Shown piece after piece: positions 18,054 to 27,633 of a DNA stretch of 52,719 bases. The notes under the pieces were generated by a model. The model was given only the letters and a program-made list of their open reading frames with translations. It was not told the DNA's origin and made no database searches. The DNA is taken from the NCBI GenBank assembly GCA_013286985.1, contig JABDEQ010000005.1, forward strand, positions 1 through 52,719, given 5' to 3'. Every line of letters begins with the position of its first letter. Position 1 is the first letter of the stretch. The translations under genes and the position numbers were made by a program. This DNA is from Bacteroidota bacterium (GTDB lineage Bacteria > Bacteroidota > Bacteroidia > Sphingobacteriales > Sphingobacteriaceae).

Positions 18054-18275
18054 ATGTCGCAGGTGCAACCAAATAACAAGCTTCACGGGAAAACTTTAGA
18101 GATGATACTAAATGCCTTAGTGGCTCATTATGGCTGGCCCGAGTTAGGTTACCTCATCCGTATCAATTGTTTTTTAGATAACCCCAGCATTAAATCGAGC
18201 CTTACATTTCTGCGCAAAACACCATGGGCGCGTAAAAAGGTAGAGGATCTGTATTTAAATTCGCCTATAGATTGA
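18054..18275 (+). CDS. VF530/DUF2132-family small DNA-binding protein
   Basis: A 73-residue protein with the conserved family run [17 protein letters not shown], then HYGWPELG, then [20 protein letters not shown]. This is nearly the full VF530-type domain (PF09905), a small helical protein reported to bind DNA. It has no signal or membrane segment. It follows the SRPBCC gene closely and converges on the DEAD-like helicase gene, with 43 bp between them and no clear terminator. Confidence 0.85.
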   Translation: MSQVQPNNKLHGKTLEMILNALVAHYGWPELGYLIRINCFLDNPSIKSSLTFLRKTPWARKKVEDLYLNSPID

Positions 18276-18318
18276 TTATTGAGCTGATCGAATAATGGTA
18301 ACCGGGCCTTTCACTACA

Positions 18319-19629
18319 TCAGGAATGCTTTTTCTTCTTATTCATTTTAGCTTTCTGGCCTGAACTGTAGTTGTAGTTTTTTGCATTGCTGGCTTTTTTC
18401 TCGTGGAAGGCTGCGCCTACTAGAGGCACATCTTCTTTGCCTTTTTTAGAAGGCTTGGTTTCGGCTTCAGCCTCTTTTTTATCTTTTTCAATAATTACCC
18501 CTTCAGGCACATCGCCCAAAGGAATTTTCTGACCTATGGCAAGTTCTATCTTTTTAACCAAGCTCAGTTCCAGATCGGTAGCAAAAGTGATGGCTAAAGT
18601 TTCGTCTGCTTCGCTGATATTGTTAGTGGCAACCCTGAAAATATAGGTTTCCTTTTCTTCGGGAAGTTCAAAGTGAAGAATGCAAGGAATGCCATCAAGG
18701 TTTATTTCTTCAACGGTGTCGTTGGCAATAATTAAAATTTTAACCGAAGGCGATGTTTTAAAATCATCGGTACTATCCAACCCATTAATCTCAATGGAGG
18801 TTGAATTGAGCAAAGCAACTGTTTTTTTATGGCGATTTTGCAGACTGCGGTAAACCTTTTCGGCCGTTTGGCGGGTGTTTACGAAGATCACTGTTTTGGT
18901 GAACACTTCATCATCCTGCATAAAAAAGCTCAGCAGGTTTAACTTGGTGCCGAAGTTAGGCACTAAATACAACACCTGCGGATAGGTTTCAATTACAGTT
19001 TCGCCTATTTCATCAATTTCAATAATAGCAGGTAAGTGCATAAACGGCTCAATCATTTTCTCCAGCCGGGCATGCATTACTTCGGCAAATACCAGGTGCT
19101 GACATTTATCGATGCTGTTTGCCAGTTCAACCACCGGCAATTGCAAGCCCTGTTTAACTATCTTTTCTGCATCATCAATAATCAGCAGATCAATTTTATT
19201 AAGGTTGAGGCCAAGTTTAAGATAAATGGCGCGCGCCCTGTCGGGTGTGGCGACCACTATATCGGCACCCTCGGCCAGCGCATCCATCTGACTTTCAATG
19301 CCCGGGGCCGCGTATAAACCAACTATAGCAACCGATTTATTTCTGTTAAGCAATTCAAAGCGTTCAATAACTGCCAGTACATCGTCTTTTTCGGGTACCA
19401 GGATCAATACATTGGGTACGCCTTCGGCGGTATATCTTAAGCGATTTAAAACAGCCAAAACATAAGTGGTGGTTTTACCGCATCCTTCGGGCCCAACGGC
19501 AATGATATCCTGACCACCAAAAATGCGCGACAAACTTTTTTGTTGTACATCCTTTGGCGTCATATACCCGGCTTCGGTTGCCGATTTGACTAATTGTTTA
19601 TTCAGTTTTAATTTCTCTGACCAGGCCAT
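18319..19629 (-). CDS. DEAD-box-like helicase with degenerate motifs
   Basis: I start at the ATG at 19629 (436 residues); a TTG ten codons earlier is less likely. The N-terminal RecA-like lobe keeps a Q-motif region, motif I GPEGCGKT at 46-53 (AQTGTGKT in most DEAD proteins), ATPDR (usually TPGR) near 129, and motif II DDAE at 152-155 (normally DEAD). Motif III SAT and motif VI HRxGRxGR are not recognisable. The C-terminal lobe is reduced but keeps TVIFVNTRQTAEKVYRSL. A Lys-rich tail ends the protein. It may bind RNA with weak or no unwinding. The frame is intact. It probably derives from an RhlE-like paralogue. Confidence 0.75.
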   Translation of the reverse strand: MAWSEKLKLNKQLVKSATEAGYMTPKDVQQKSLSRIFGGQDIIAVGPEGCGKTTTYVLAVLNRLRYTAEGVPNVLILVPEKDDVLAVIERFELLNRNKSVAIVGLYAAPGIESQMDALAEGADIVVATPDRARAIYLKLGLNLNKIDLLIIDDAEKIVKQGLQLPVVELANSIDKCQHLVFAEVMHARLEKMIEPFMHLPAIIEIDEIGETVIETYPQVLYLVPNFGTKLNLLSFFMQDDEVFTKTVIFVNTRQTAEKVYRSLQNRHKKTVALLNSTSIEINGLDSTDDFKTSPSVKILIIANDTVEEINLDGIPCILHFELPEEKETYIFRVATNNISEADETLAITFATDLELSLVKKIELAIGQKIPLGDVPEGVIIEKDKKEAEAETKPSKKGKEDVPLVGAAFHEKKASNAKNYNYSSGQKAKMNKKKKHS

Positions 19630-19716
19630 GAACTCTTCTTTAAAAATTGCGGACTGCAAATTTACCCTTTTTAAGGTGTATTTCGGTTATTTGAAATAAT
19701 TCATTCCGTCAGCGCT

Positions 19717-20514
19717 TTATACAGCCATCCAATCCGTTTCTAATGTAGCAAGGAACGACGTGCGGGGAGATAAGTCGAGATAGGGATAGGTAACTTTGGA
19801 TAGGTAAAGCCCCTGTGGATGCGCCGGTATAATAATTTTCGGTGTTTCTTTTTGGATGAGATAGTTTTCAAATTCATCAACACTCATTTTGCCCATACCA
19901 ATTTCCAATAACCGGCCAACTATGATCCGTACCATTTTACCCAAAAAACGATTGGCGGAGATCTGAAATCGTATCCGATCACCTTTTGAATCTATAAAAA
20001 ACTCAGCTGATGAAACGTTGCAGATGGTATGGTCGATTCTATCGGGCATTTTACAAAAGCACCTGTAATCGTTGTATAACGGCAGCAAAGCCGCAGCCGA
20101 CTGCATCTTATTTAAGTTGAGATTGGGTTCGAGGTATAATGAACTGAATCCGCTTAAAAAAGGGTCTTTATAAGTATGAATAAAATAATCATAAGCCCTT
20201 TGTATGGCGTCGAAACGTGCATGGGGCAGACCCTGCATGGGAATAATATCAAATAGGGCGATATCATCCGGTAGTATTTTATTTAATCTGAAAAACAAGT
20301 CGAAATCCCATTGCTGTTCAATATCCACGTGAAAAAAATATTGACTGGCATGCACCCCGGCATCTGTACGCCCGCAACCATTTACGGCAATTGGTTGCTT
20401 AAAAACACTGCTGAGCGCCGTTTCCAAAACTTCCTGCACTGTAATTACCTTCGGATGCCGTTGCCAGCCGCTGTAATTGGTGCCATGATAGGCTATGTGG
20501 AAGAAGTAACGCAA
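19717..20514 (-). CDS. truA: tRNA pseudouridine synthase A
   Basis: Converts uridines 38-40 in tRNA anticodon arms to pseudouridine. The 265 residues match the family length. The catalytic Asp51 lies in GCGRTDAGVHA. Other marks are the N-terminal FFHIAYHGTNYSGWQRHP, RFDAIQRAYDYFI, and FLGKMVRIIVGRLLEIG. Translation appears to start at TTG (20514): no in-frame ATG or GTG exists nearby upstream, and MRYFFHIAYHG is the expected start. The toxin gene on the same strand ends 42 bp upstream, so read-through from the toxin-antitoxin operon is possible. Confidence 0.93.
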   Translation of the reverse strand: MRYFFHIAYHGTNYSGWQRHPKVITVQEVLETALSSVFKQPIAVNGCGRTDAGVHASQYFFHVDIEQQWDFDLFFRLNKILPDDIALFDIIPMQGLPHARFDAIQRAYDYFIHTYKDPFLSGFSSLYLEPNLNLNKMQSAAALLPLYNDYRCFCKMPDRIDHTICNVSSAEFFIDSKGDRIRFQISANRFLGKMVRIIVGRLLEIGMGKMSVDEFENYLIQKETPKIIIPAHPQGLYLSKVTYPYLDLSPRTSFLATLETDWMAV

Positions 20515-20556
20515 TGAGTTGCTTTTATGTGTGTTTAAAAATAGATTGGGGGTTCA

Positions 20557-20871
20557 TCAACCGTCGGACTCTCTCCGATCTTCTTTCCAAATATCAGGAT
20601 TGCGGCTGGTATGAAGCACGGCAGAAATCAAAATCATTTTTTGGGGTTCATCAACAGAGTAATGGATCATATAAGGGAAGATATCTAAAACAGCGGTTCT
20701 TATTTCATCATATCTTATCGATGTAGAAAACGGGTGTGTTTTCAATAAATTCATCTTTTGCCTGATACTTGCTGTGAATTTTTTGCCAAGACCCTTTTTT
20801 CTTTTATTATACCAAAGTGCAGCTTCTTGTATGTCACGTTTGGCAATGGGAAGGATAATTACTGTGAACAT
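20557..20871 (-). CDS. RelE/ParE-family toxin
   Basis: A 104-residue basic protein with the ParE/RelE pattern: AKRDIQEAALWYNKRKKGLGKKF near the start, a central HPFSTSIRYDEIRTAVLDIFPYMIHYSVDE, and a C-terminal strand ILISAVLHTSRNP. In this family such proteins inhibit gyrase (ParE) or cleave ribosomal mRNA (RelE); the L-FPY-I-Y core favours the ParE-like branch. Its ATG overlaps the antitoxin stop by one base (TAATG), the usual toxin-antitoxin coupling. It sits between gltD and truA, both on the minus strand. Confidence 0.85.
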   Translation of the reverse strand: MFTVIILPIAKRDIQEAALWYNKRKKGLGKKFTASIRQKMNLLKTHPFSTSIRYDEIRTAVLDIFPYMIHYSVDEPQKMILISAVLHTSRNPDIWKEDRRESDG

Positions 20872-21101
20872 TAAAGTATGCTGTCAATATCATCCATAGC
20901 CTTATCGAAATTCAAAACCTGATCGGGATTTTTCTTATAATCGGCAAGACGTGAACGTACAATGTCCTTGTGCCATTCCGGAACATCGATTTCTTCCAGG
21001 TCAATTTCTTTGAATTTGCTTTTTAGCTCATTCCATTCGTCAATAGGAATATAAACTCCTGTAGTTTTGCCTGTGCCGTCTGAAATAAATTGTAAATTCA
21101 T
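20871..21101 (-). CDS. Antitoxin of the ParE-like module
   Basis: A 76-residue acidic protein directly upstream of the ParE-like toxin and coupled to it by a TAATG overlap. It begins MNLQFISDGTGKTTGVYIPIDEWNELK, typical of Bacteroidota addiction-module components that read as a short beta-strand DNA-binding segment followed by an acidic helical tail (EEIDVPEWHKDIVRSRLADYKKNPDQ). The role is inferred mainly from context and size; no experimentally known relative can be named from sequence alone. Confidence 0.78.
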   Translation of the reverse strand: MNLQFISDGTGKTTGVYIPIDEWNELKSKFKEIDLEEIDVPEWHKDIVRSRLADYKKNPDQVLNFDKAMDDIDSIL

Positions 21102-21180
21102 GCTCGTTATATTTTAATCGCACTAATCTTTTTGTCTTCTATCAAAAATAAGCATAAAAACTTATAACATATCAAACAAA

Positions 21181-21208
21181 AAACCGGGCCGCTTTCGCCG
21201 CCCGGTTT
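21181..21208 (-). terminator. Rho-independent terminator of gltBD
   Basis: AAACCGGGC (21181-21189) pairs with GCCCGGTTT (21200-21208). On the minus strand the stem is followed by TTTTTTGTTT, a good T tract. It lies about 40 bp beyond the gltD stop and isolates gltBD from the toxin-antitoxin genes. Confidence 0.88.
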
Positions 21209-21249
21209 CCATTATAGTTGATTGAGATTGGTTTGCAAATTTATTCAGC

Positions 21250-22728
21250 TTAAAACACCTGCTCAAATTGATTCACGGCATCTTTGCTTTCTAAAATAGA
21301 ATGTCCCATTAAAAATTCGTCAACCTTGCGGGCTGCTTCGCGGCCCTCAGATATGGCCCAAACCACGAGCGATTGTCCTCTGCGCATATCGCCTGCGGTA
21401 AATACCTTGCCTACATTGGTGCGGTAAACGCCTTCTTTGGCTTTTACGTTTTTACGGTCATCCAGCTCAACCCCCAGGTTTTCGATCATTCCCTGTGCTT
21501 GTGGGAATAAAAAGCCCATTGCCAGGAATACTCTTTGGCAAGGAATTTCGCGTTCAGAGCCTTCTACCTTAGCAAATTTCATTGGCCGGCCCATTACGTC
21601 CAGTTCCCAGCTTACGTCAACTACTCTTAGCGCTCTCAGGTTGCCATCGGCATCACCCAAAAACTCTTCGGTATTAACACCCCAAAAACGGTCGGCACCT
21701 TCTTCGTGGCTACTGGTGGTTTTCAATACCATTGGATACGTTGGCCACGGCATATGTTGTGTACGTTGCGCTGGTGGCTGCATCATCACCTCAAATTGTT
21801 TGATGGATTTTGCACCCTGACGGTTGGATGTACCCACACAGTCGGACCCGGTATCGCCGCCGCCAATTACAATTACGTCTTTGCCGGTTGCTAAAATATC
21901 TTCCTGTGTAAATTTGCTGTCGCTAACCCGTTTGTTTTGTTGTTTTAAAAAGTCCATGGCAAAATGGATGCCTTTTAATTCCCTGCCGGGGATGTTAAGG
22001 TTACGGGGGATAGTTGAACCACCTGCCAATACCACGGCGTCATTATTACGCACTAGTTCATCAGCAGCAATATCTTTACCCACTTCGGTATTGCATTTAA
22101 ATTTAATGCCATCCTGCTCCATTACCTGGATACGGCGCTCGACTACCCATTTTTCTAATTTAAAATCGGGAATGCCATAACGTAATAAACCTCCGGGATA
22201 ATCATCGCGCTCGTAAACAGTTACTGAGTGGCCTGCTTTGCTTAATTGCGCAGCAGCAGCCAAACCAGCAGGGCCTGAACCTACCACAGCGACTTTTTTG
22301 CCTGTTTTTACAAGCGGTGCAACCGGTTTTACCAGGTTTTTGGAATAGGCAATTTCAATAATGTGTTTTTCAATCTCCTCAATTGCTACTGCCGGTTTGT
22401 TGATGCCTAACACACATGCTGATTCGCATGGGGCAGGGCAAATTCTTCCGGTAAACTCCGGGAAGTTATTGGTTGATGATAAAATATTATAAGCTTCTTC
22501 CCAGTTTTTACGATACACTGCATCGTTAAACTCCGGAATGATGTTGCCCAGCGGGCAGCCTGAATGACAAAAAGGGATACCGCAATTCATGCAACGTGCT
22601 GATTGCTGATTCAGTTTCTCATCAGTATATGGATGAACAAATTCTTTATAATTTTTTACGCGGTCTGCAGCTGGTGTTTTTTCGGGAAGCTCTCTGTTAA
22701 ATTCCTGAAATCCTGTTGGTTTTCCCAT
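21250..22728 (-). CDS. gltD: Glutamate synthase small subunit
   Basis: Beta subunit of NADPH-dependent GOGAT: takes electrons from NAD(P)H through FAD and iron-sulfur clusters and passes them to GltB for glutamate synthesis from 2-oxoglutarate and glutamine. The 492 residues are full length. Cysteine clusters C46, C49, C54, C58 and C97, C101, C105 can ligate two 4Fe-4S centres. The FAD loop GSGPAGL is at 150-156, and the NADPH-binding GGGDTGSD lies in the second Rossmann domain. The C-terminal TAGDMRRGQSLVVWAI is the FAD-closing motif. Its ATG overlaps the gltB stop by one base. Confidence 0.96.
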   Translation of the reverse strand: MGKPTGFQEFNRELPEKTPAADRVKNYKEFVHPYTDEKLNQQSARCMNCGIPFCHSGCPLGNIIPEFNDAVYRKNWEEAYNILSSTNNFPEFTGRICPAPCESACVLGINKPAVAIEEIEKHIIEIAYSKNLVKPVAPLVKTGKKVAVVGSGPAGLAAAAQLSKAGHSVTVYERDDYPGGLLRYGIPDFKLEKWVVERRIQVMEQDGIKFKCNTEVGKDIAADELVRNNDAVVLAGGSTIPRNLNIPGRELKGIHFAMDFLKQQNKRVSDSKFTQEDILATGKDVIVIGGGDTGSDCVGTSNRQGAKSIKQFEVMMQPPAQRTQHMPWPTYPMVLKTTSSHEEGADRFWGVNTEEFLGDADGNLRALRVVDVSWELDVMGRPMKFAKVEGSEREIPCQRVFLAMGFLFPQAQGMIENLGVELDDRKNVKAKEGVYRTNVGKVFTAGDMRRGQSLVVWAISEGREAARKVDEFLMGHSILESKDAVNQFEQVF

Positions 22729-25700
22729 TAGCTGATAGTTTGATATTGTAATTTTTCTAAAACCTTTTTATACTCTTTCGGATATACCTTAACAAATTGT
22801 GCCGAAACTTTTTTCCAGTTGTCCAGCAGCTGCTTAGCAACTTCGCTACCTGTAAGGTGAATATGCTTGCGCAATAAAGCAGTAATCTGCTCCTCATCAG
22901 CAATTGATAAAGGATCCAGGTCAACCATTTCCTTATTGCAATTGTCGCTGAATGTTTGGTTAGGATTATAAACCCACGCAATACCACCGCTCATACCAGC
23001 CGCAAAGTTCCTGCCTGTTTCGCCTAATATTAATGCGCGGCCACCCGTCATATATTCACATCCGTGGTCACCGATACCTTCAACAACGGTTGTGACACCA
23101 GAGTTACGCACTGCAAAACGCTCGCCCGCCATACCGCGGATAAATACTTCACCAGAGGTTGCGCCATAAAGCGCTACGTTACCGATGATAATATTTTCTT
23201 CGGGTGTAAATGTTGCCTTTGCAGAAGGATAGATAGCCAATTGAGCACCCGATAAACCTTTACCTACGTAGTCATTAGCTTCGCCTTCCAGTTCAAAAGA
23301 TATACCTTTGGTAGCAAACGCACCAAAGCTTTGTCCGGCCGAACCTTTAAATTTAAAGTTGATGGTATTATCCGGCAATCCAACTGAACCATATTTTTTC
23401 GAAATCTCGTTTGATAACAAGGTGCCAATGGTACGGTCAACGTTTTTAACATCAAAATTGGCAAATACCGGGGTTTTATCTTCTAAAGCAGGTCCGGCAG
23501 CTTCCAGCAGTTTCCAGTCAAGAATGTCATCCATTCCATGATCCTGTTTTTCGCTATTGTAAAGCGTAACATCTTTTGGGTTATTTACGGGATGCAGGAT
23601 ACCTGAAAGATCAATTTTCTTAGCTTTCCAATTCGTTAACCCGTCTTTTACTTTGAGGAACTGAACACGGCCCACCATTTCATTAACGGTGCGGAAGCCA
23701 AGCTCGGCCATTATTTCACGTAATTCTTCGGCCATAAAGCGGAACAGGTTTACCACATGTTCAGGCTTGCCCGAGAATAGTTTTCTTAATTCAGGATCCT
23801 GGGTAGCCACACCAACAGGGCAGGTATTTAAATGACACTTGCGCATCATGATACATCCGCCGGCAACTAAGGCGGCAGTAGCCACGCCCCATTCTTCGGC
23901 ACCCATTAAACAGGCAATTGCCAAATCACGACCGGTTTTTAACTGACCATCTGTTTGCAATACTACACGGCTGCGTAGTTTATTACGTACCAGTGTTTGG
24001 TGAGCCTCGGCTAAACCAAGTTCCCACGGTAAGCCTGCATGTTTGACAGAACTAATTGGCGATGCACCTGTACCACCATCGTATCCGGCAATTAAAATTA
24101 CATCGGCATGGGCTTTTGCTACACCGGCAGCAATTGTGCCTACACCTGCTTTTGATACCAGCTTTACGTTGATACGTGCGGCCCGGTTAGCATTTTTCAG
24201 GTCGAATATTAATTGAGCCAAATCCTCAATCGAATAAATATCATGGTGTGGTGGCGGTGATATTAAACCAACCCCAGGTGTCGAGTGCCTTGTTTTGGCA
24301 ATCCAGTCATCAACCTTATGGCCGGGTAACTGTCCGCCTTCGCCTGGTTTAGCACCTTGCGCCATTTTAATTTGCAGTTCATCAGCATTAGTAAGGTAGT
24401 TTGAAGTTACCCCAAAGCGCGCTGACGCTACTTGTTTAATTGCCGAACGCATAGAATCGCCGTTAGGCAAACGTTCGTAGCGTATTTCATCTTCACCGCC
24501 TTCGCCGGTATTGCTTTTACCACCTATGCGGTTCATGGCAATAGCCATAGTACTGTGTGCCTCATGAGAAATTGACCCGAACGACATGGCACCAGTAGCA
24601 AAGCGCTTCATGATGTTTTCTGCCGGTTCAACCTCATCTATACTGATAGATTCGCGGTGATGGGCAAAGTCAAGCAGTCCTCTTATGGTGAAGTGCTTTT
24701 CGGTTTGCTCATTTATTTCTTTAGCGTAGTTTTTGTAAACGTTATAGTCATTGCTGCGGGTAGCGTGCTGCAACAAGTGAACAGTTGTTGGATTAAACAG
24801 GTGCGATTCACCACGACGTTTCCATTGGTAAATACCGCCTTCAGGCAATAAATGAGTGCCTGTTTTTGATCCGCCGAAGCCTATTTTATGTTTGCAAAGC
24901 GACTCGCGCGCAATTTCATCCAGTCCTAAACCACCTATGCGGGTAACGGAACCGGTAAAATATTTATCAACTACTGCCTGGTTAATACCCAGGATTTCAA
25001 AGACTTGCGATCCATGGTATGATTGCAGTGTTGATATTCCCATTTTTGAGAAGATCTTCAACAAACCATCATTAACAGATTTAACATAGTTTTTGTGCAG
25101 TGTTTTAACTTCAAGGTCGGTTTCCAGGCTGCCATTGTTTTTCAGTGTTTCAATGGTTGATAATGCCAGGTAAGGGTTAATTGCAGTAGCGCCAAAGGCA
25201 AGCAAACAGGCAAAATGATGCACTTCCCAGGTATCGCCGGTTTCAACTACTAATCCTACTGCACCGCGACGACCGCTTTTTATTAAATGATGATGTACCG
25301 CAGATACTGCCAATAACGATGGGATAGGAGCATGTTCAGAATCAATAGCACGATCTGAAAGGATCAATACTTCAAATCCGTCATCTACAGAATCTTCGGC
25401 GTAACGGCAAAGTCTTGCTATACCTTTTTCCAGCGAACCCGGCATGCCATCGGCATTGTAATAGGTTTGCAGGGTTTTGGCATGGAACATGCCGGTATCA
25501 ATACTTCTTAATTTTTCGAGCTGATGGTTTTTCAGGATAGGGTGCTGCAATACCACGCAATGGCAGTGCATTTTATCCTCATCCAATAAATTACCGTTAT
25601 TGCCTATAAAGGTTGCCAAACTCATTACCAAACGCTCACGAATCGGATCGATAGGGGGGTTGGTAACCTGGGCGAAAAATTGTTTAAAATAGCTTGATAA

Positions 25701-27248
25701 ATGCTGAGGTTTATCAGAAAGGATAGCCAATGGCACATCGGTACCCATTGAACCAACAGGTTCTTTGCCTTCCAAAGCCATCGGTTTAATAATGGTATCA
25801 ATATCCTCACGGGTATAACCAAACACCTGCTGATAACGGAAAACTGAATCTTCTGATAAGCTGGCAAATGCTAAACGTGGTTCACCCAATTCACCCAAGC
25901 GGATTTTATAATTTTCCAACCAACGGCCATAAGGCTGACGTGAAGCTATCTGGTGTTTAATTTCATCATCAGTAATGATCTTGCCTTTTTCGGTATCAAT
26001 CAATAACATTTTACCCGGTTGCAAACGACCTTTACGCAGAACCAGGCTTTCGTCAATTTTTAATACACCGGCTTCTGAGGCAGCAATAACACGGCCATCG
26101 TTGGTAATTACAAAACGCAGCGGACGCAAGCCATTTCTATCAAGCAAAGCACCAACTAATTTACCATCGGTAAAGGTAATTGCTGCTGGGCCGTCCCATG
26201 GTTCGGTTAAAGTAGCATGGAACTCATAGAAAGCCTTTTTAATAGGATCCATTTGCTCGTTGCCATCCCATGCTTCTGGTATCAGCATCATCATTACATG
26301 TGGTAATGAACGACCACTATGCAATAAAATCTCTATAATATTATCCAGACAAGCTGAGTCAGACTGATTATTATCAATCACCGGCAACAGCATCTCCATT
26401 TCATCCTGCGTGAAGTAAGATGAAGCATATGATTTTAAGCCCGAATAAAACCAGTTTAAATTACCTGTAAGGGTGTTGATCTCGCCATTGTGTGCAATTA
26501 AACGGAAAGGCTGAGCCAGTTTCCACGACGGGAATGTATTGGTTGAGAAACGCGAGTGAATCATGGCAAAGCCTGATGCAATACGCGGATCAGTTAAATC
26601 AGAAAAATATTGACGCAATTGGTAGGTTGTAACCTGCCCTTTGTAAATAATAGTTTTGCAGCTAAGCGAAGTAAAATAAAAATGCTCTGCCGCTGCCGGT
26701 ATGGTTTCGGTTACCGTTTTATTAATATAACGCCTTAATATATATAGCTTACGCTCAAAATCGTCGGTATTGGTTAAATGATGCGGTCTCAGGATAAACA
26801 ATTGCTCTGAGTCAGGTTCGGCTTTGCGTGCAGTTTCACCAACTACTGATGAGTTTACAGATAACTTTCTGTAGCCCAGTTTCTGCAATCCTAATTTTTC
26901 AATGGCATTGCCAATAATGGTACGGCAGGCTTTTTTCAGCGCTGATTCTTTTGGAAAAAATATCATCCCAACCCCGTACTCGCCTGGCTCAGGTAAGCTG
27001 ATCTCCAGATTTGAGCATTCTTCCAATAAAAATTCGTGAGGTAGTTGAATTAAAATACCAGCGCCATCGCCGGTTTCCGGGTCACATCCACATGCACCGC
27101 GATGTTCCATGTTCTCTAACATGGTTAACGCGTCATCAATAATCTGGTGAGATTTATGTCCGTTAATATTGGTTATAAATCCGGTACCACAAGAGTCGTG
27201 TTCAAATTCTGGCCTGTAAAGGCCCTGTCGGCTTTCAGTCTGCTCCAT
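22728..27248 (-). CDS. gltB: Glutamate synthase large subunit
   Basis: Alpha subunit of GOGAT, 1506 residues. The N-terminal class II amidotransferase starts after a short propeptide: Cys20 in EHDSCGTGF becomes the N-terminal nucleophile after cleavage. The central domain and the FMN-binding synthase domain (about 830-1200) include GGIDEIARE-like and SVKHAGLPWELGLAE segments. A 3Fe-4S cysteine group CIMMRKCHLNTCPVG lies near residue 1130. A C-terminal beta-helix domain with GXXXG repeats ends the protein. It is the first gene of the gltBD operon. The 385 bp upstream is AT-rich, with no clear TAnnTTTG. Confidence 0.97.
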   Translation of the reverse strand: MEQTESRQGLYRPEFEHDSCGTGFITNINGHKSHQIIDDALTMLENMEHRGACGCDPETGDGAGILIQLPHEFLLEECSNLEISLPEPGEYGVGMIFFPKESALKKACRTIIGNAIEKLGLQKLGYRKLSVNSSVVGETARKAEPDSEQLFILRPHHLTNTDDFERKLYILRRYINKTVTETIPAAAEHFYFTSLSCKTIIYKGQVTTYQLRQYFSDLTDPRIASGFAMIHSRFSTNTFPSWKLAQPFRLIAHNGEINTLTGNLNWFYSGLKSYASSYFTQDEMEMLLPVIDNNQSDSACLDNIIEILLHSGRSLPHVMMMLIPEAWDGNEQMDPIKKAFYEFHATLTEPWDGPAAITFTDGKLVGALLDRNGLRPLRFVITNDGRVIAASEAGVLKIDESLVLRKGRLQPGKMLLIDTEKGKIITDDEIKHQIASRQPYGRWLENYKIRLGELGEPRLAFASLSEDSVFRYQQVFGYTREDIDTIIKPMALEGKEPVGSMGTDVPLAILSDKPQHLSSYFKQFFAQVTNPPIDPIRERLVMSLATFIGNNGNLLDEDKMHCHCVVLQHPILKNHQLEKLRSIDTGMFHAKTLQTYYNADGMPGSLEKGIARLCRYAEDSVDDGFEVLILSDRAIDSEHAPIPSLLAVSAVHHHLIKSGRRGAVGLVVETGDTWEVHHFACLLAFGATAINPYLALSTIETLKNNGSLETDLEVKTLHKNYVKSVNDGLLKIFSKMGISTLQSYHGSQVFEILGINQAVVDKYFTGSVTRIGGLGLDEIARESLCKHKIGFGGSKTGTHLLPEGGIYQWKRRGESHLFNPTTVHLLQHATRSNDYNVYKNYAKEINEQTEKHFTIRGLLDFAHHRESISIDEVEPAENIMKRFATGAMSFGSISHEAHSTMAIAMNRIGGKSNTGEGGEDEIRYERLPNGDSMRSAIKQVASARFGVTSNYLTNADELQIKMAQGAKPGEGGQLPGHKVDDWIAKTRHSTPGVGLISPPPHHDIYSIEDLAQLIFDLKNANRAARINVKLVSKAGVGTIAAGVAKAHADVILIAGYDGGTGASPISSVKHAGLPWELGLAEAHQTLVRNKLRSRVVLQTDGQLKTGRDLAIACLMGAEEWGVATAALVAGGCIMMRKCHLNTCPVGVATQDPELRKLFSGKPEHVVNLFRFMAEELREIMAELGFRTVNEMVGRVQFLKVKDGLTNWKAKKIDLSGILHPVNNPKDVTLYNSEKQDHGMDDILDWKLLEAAGPALEDKTPVFANFDVKNVDRTIGTLLSNEISKKYGSVGLPDNTINFKFKGSAGQSFGAFATKGISFELEGEANDYVGKGLSGAQLAIYPSAKATFTPEENIIIGNVALYGATSGEVFIRGMAGERFAVRNSGVTTVVEGIGDHGCEYMTGGRALILGETGRNFAAGMSGGIAWVYNPNQTFSDNCNKEMVDLDPLSIADEEQITALLRKHIHLTGSEVAKQLLDNWKKVSAQFVKVYPKEYKKVLEKLQYQTIS

Positions 27249-27633
27249 CGTAAAGTTAACCCGTTTATAAAATGGTGTAACAACGAAATTACTGATTATC
27301 GGGTTTAATTAAAAATATCTTAAAATTTTTAAATTTTTCTAAATAATCTGATATTAAAATAGTTTTAAATTAATGATATGTTAATGAATTGCTATTTTTT
27401 ATTCGAATATCGTAATCTAAGCTTTTAGTTGTTGAAGTTCTGTTATTGGCTAAAACTTCCAGTAAGTCTATAGTTTTTGGTATAACCACCCAAATGCAGA
27501 TAAAACGATTGAATTTGTTTTAATTTTCCGATTATCTGCTAGCTGTTTTTTAATATAACAGTATTTTATATGGAGGCGTATTTGCAGGCATTCTAAATTG
27601 TCTAATTTTGATGAAATGGATACCCGCTAACCA
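27249..27633. other. AT-rich divergent intergenic region between gltB and the GNAT gene
   Basis: 385 bp, strongly A/T-rich, with short mirror runs around 27310-27345. A TAATTTCG on the minus strand, shortly before the gltB start, is one base off the -7 consensus. I see no gene, RNA gene or convincing operator here. Confidence 0.4.
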
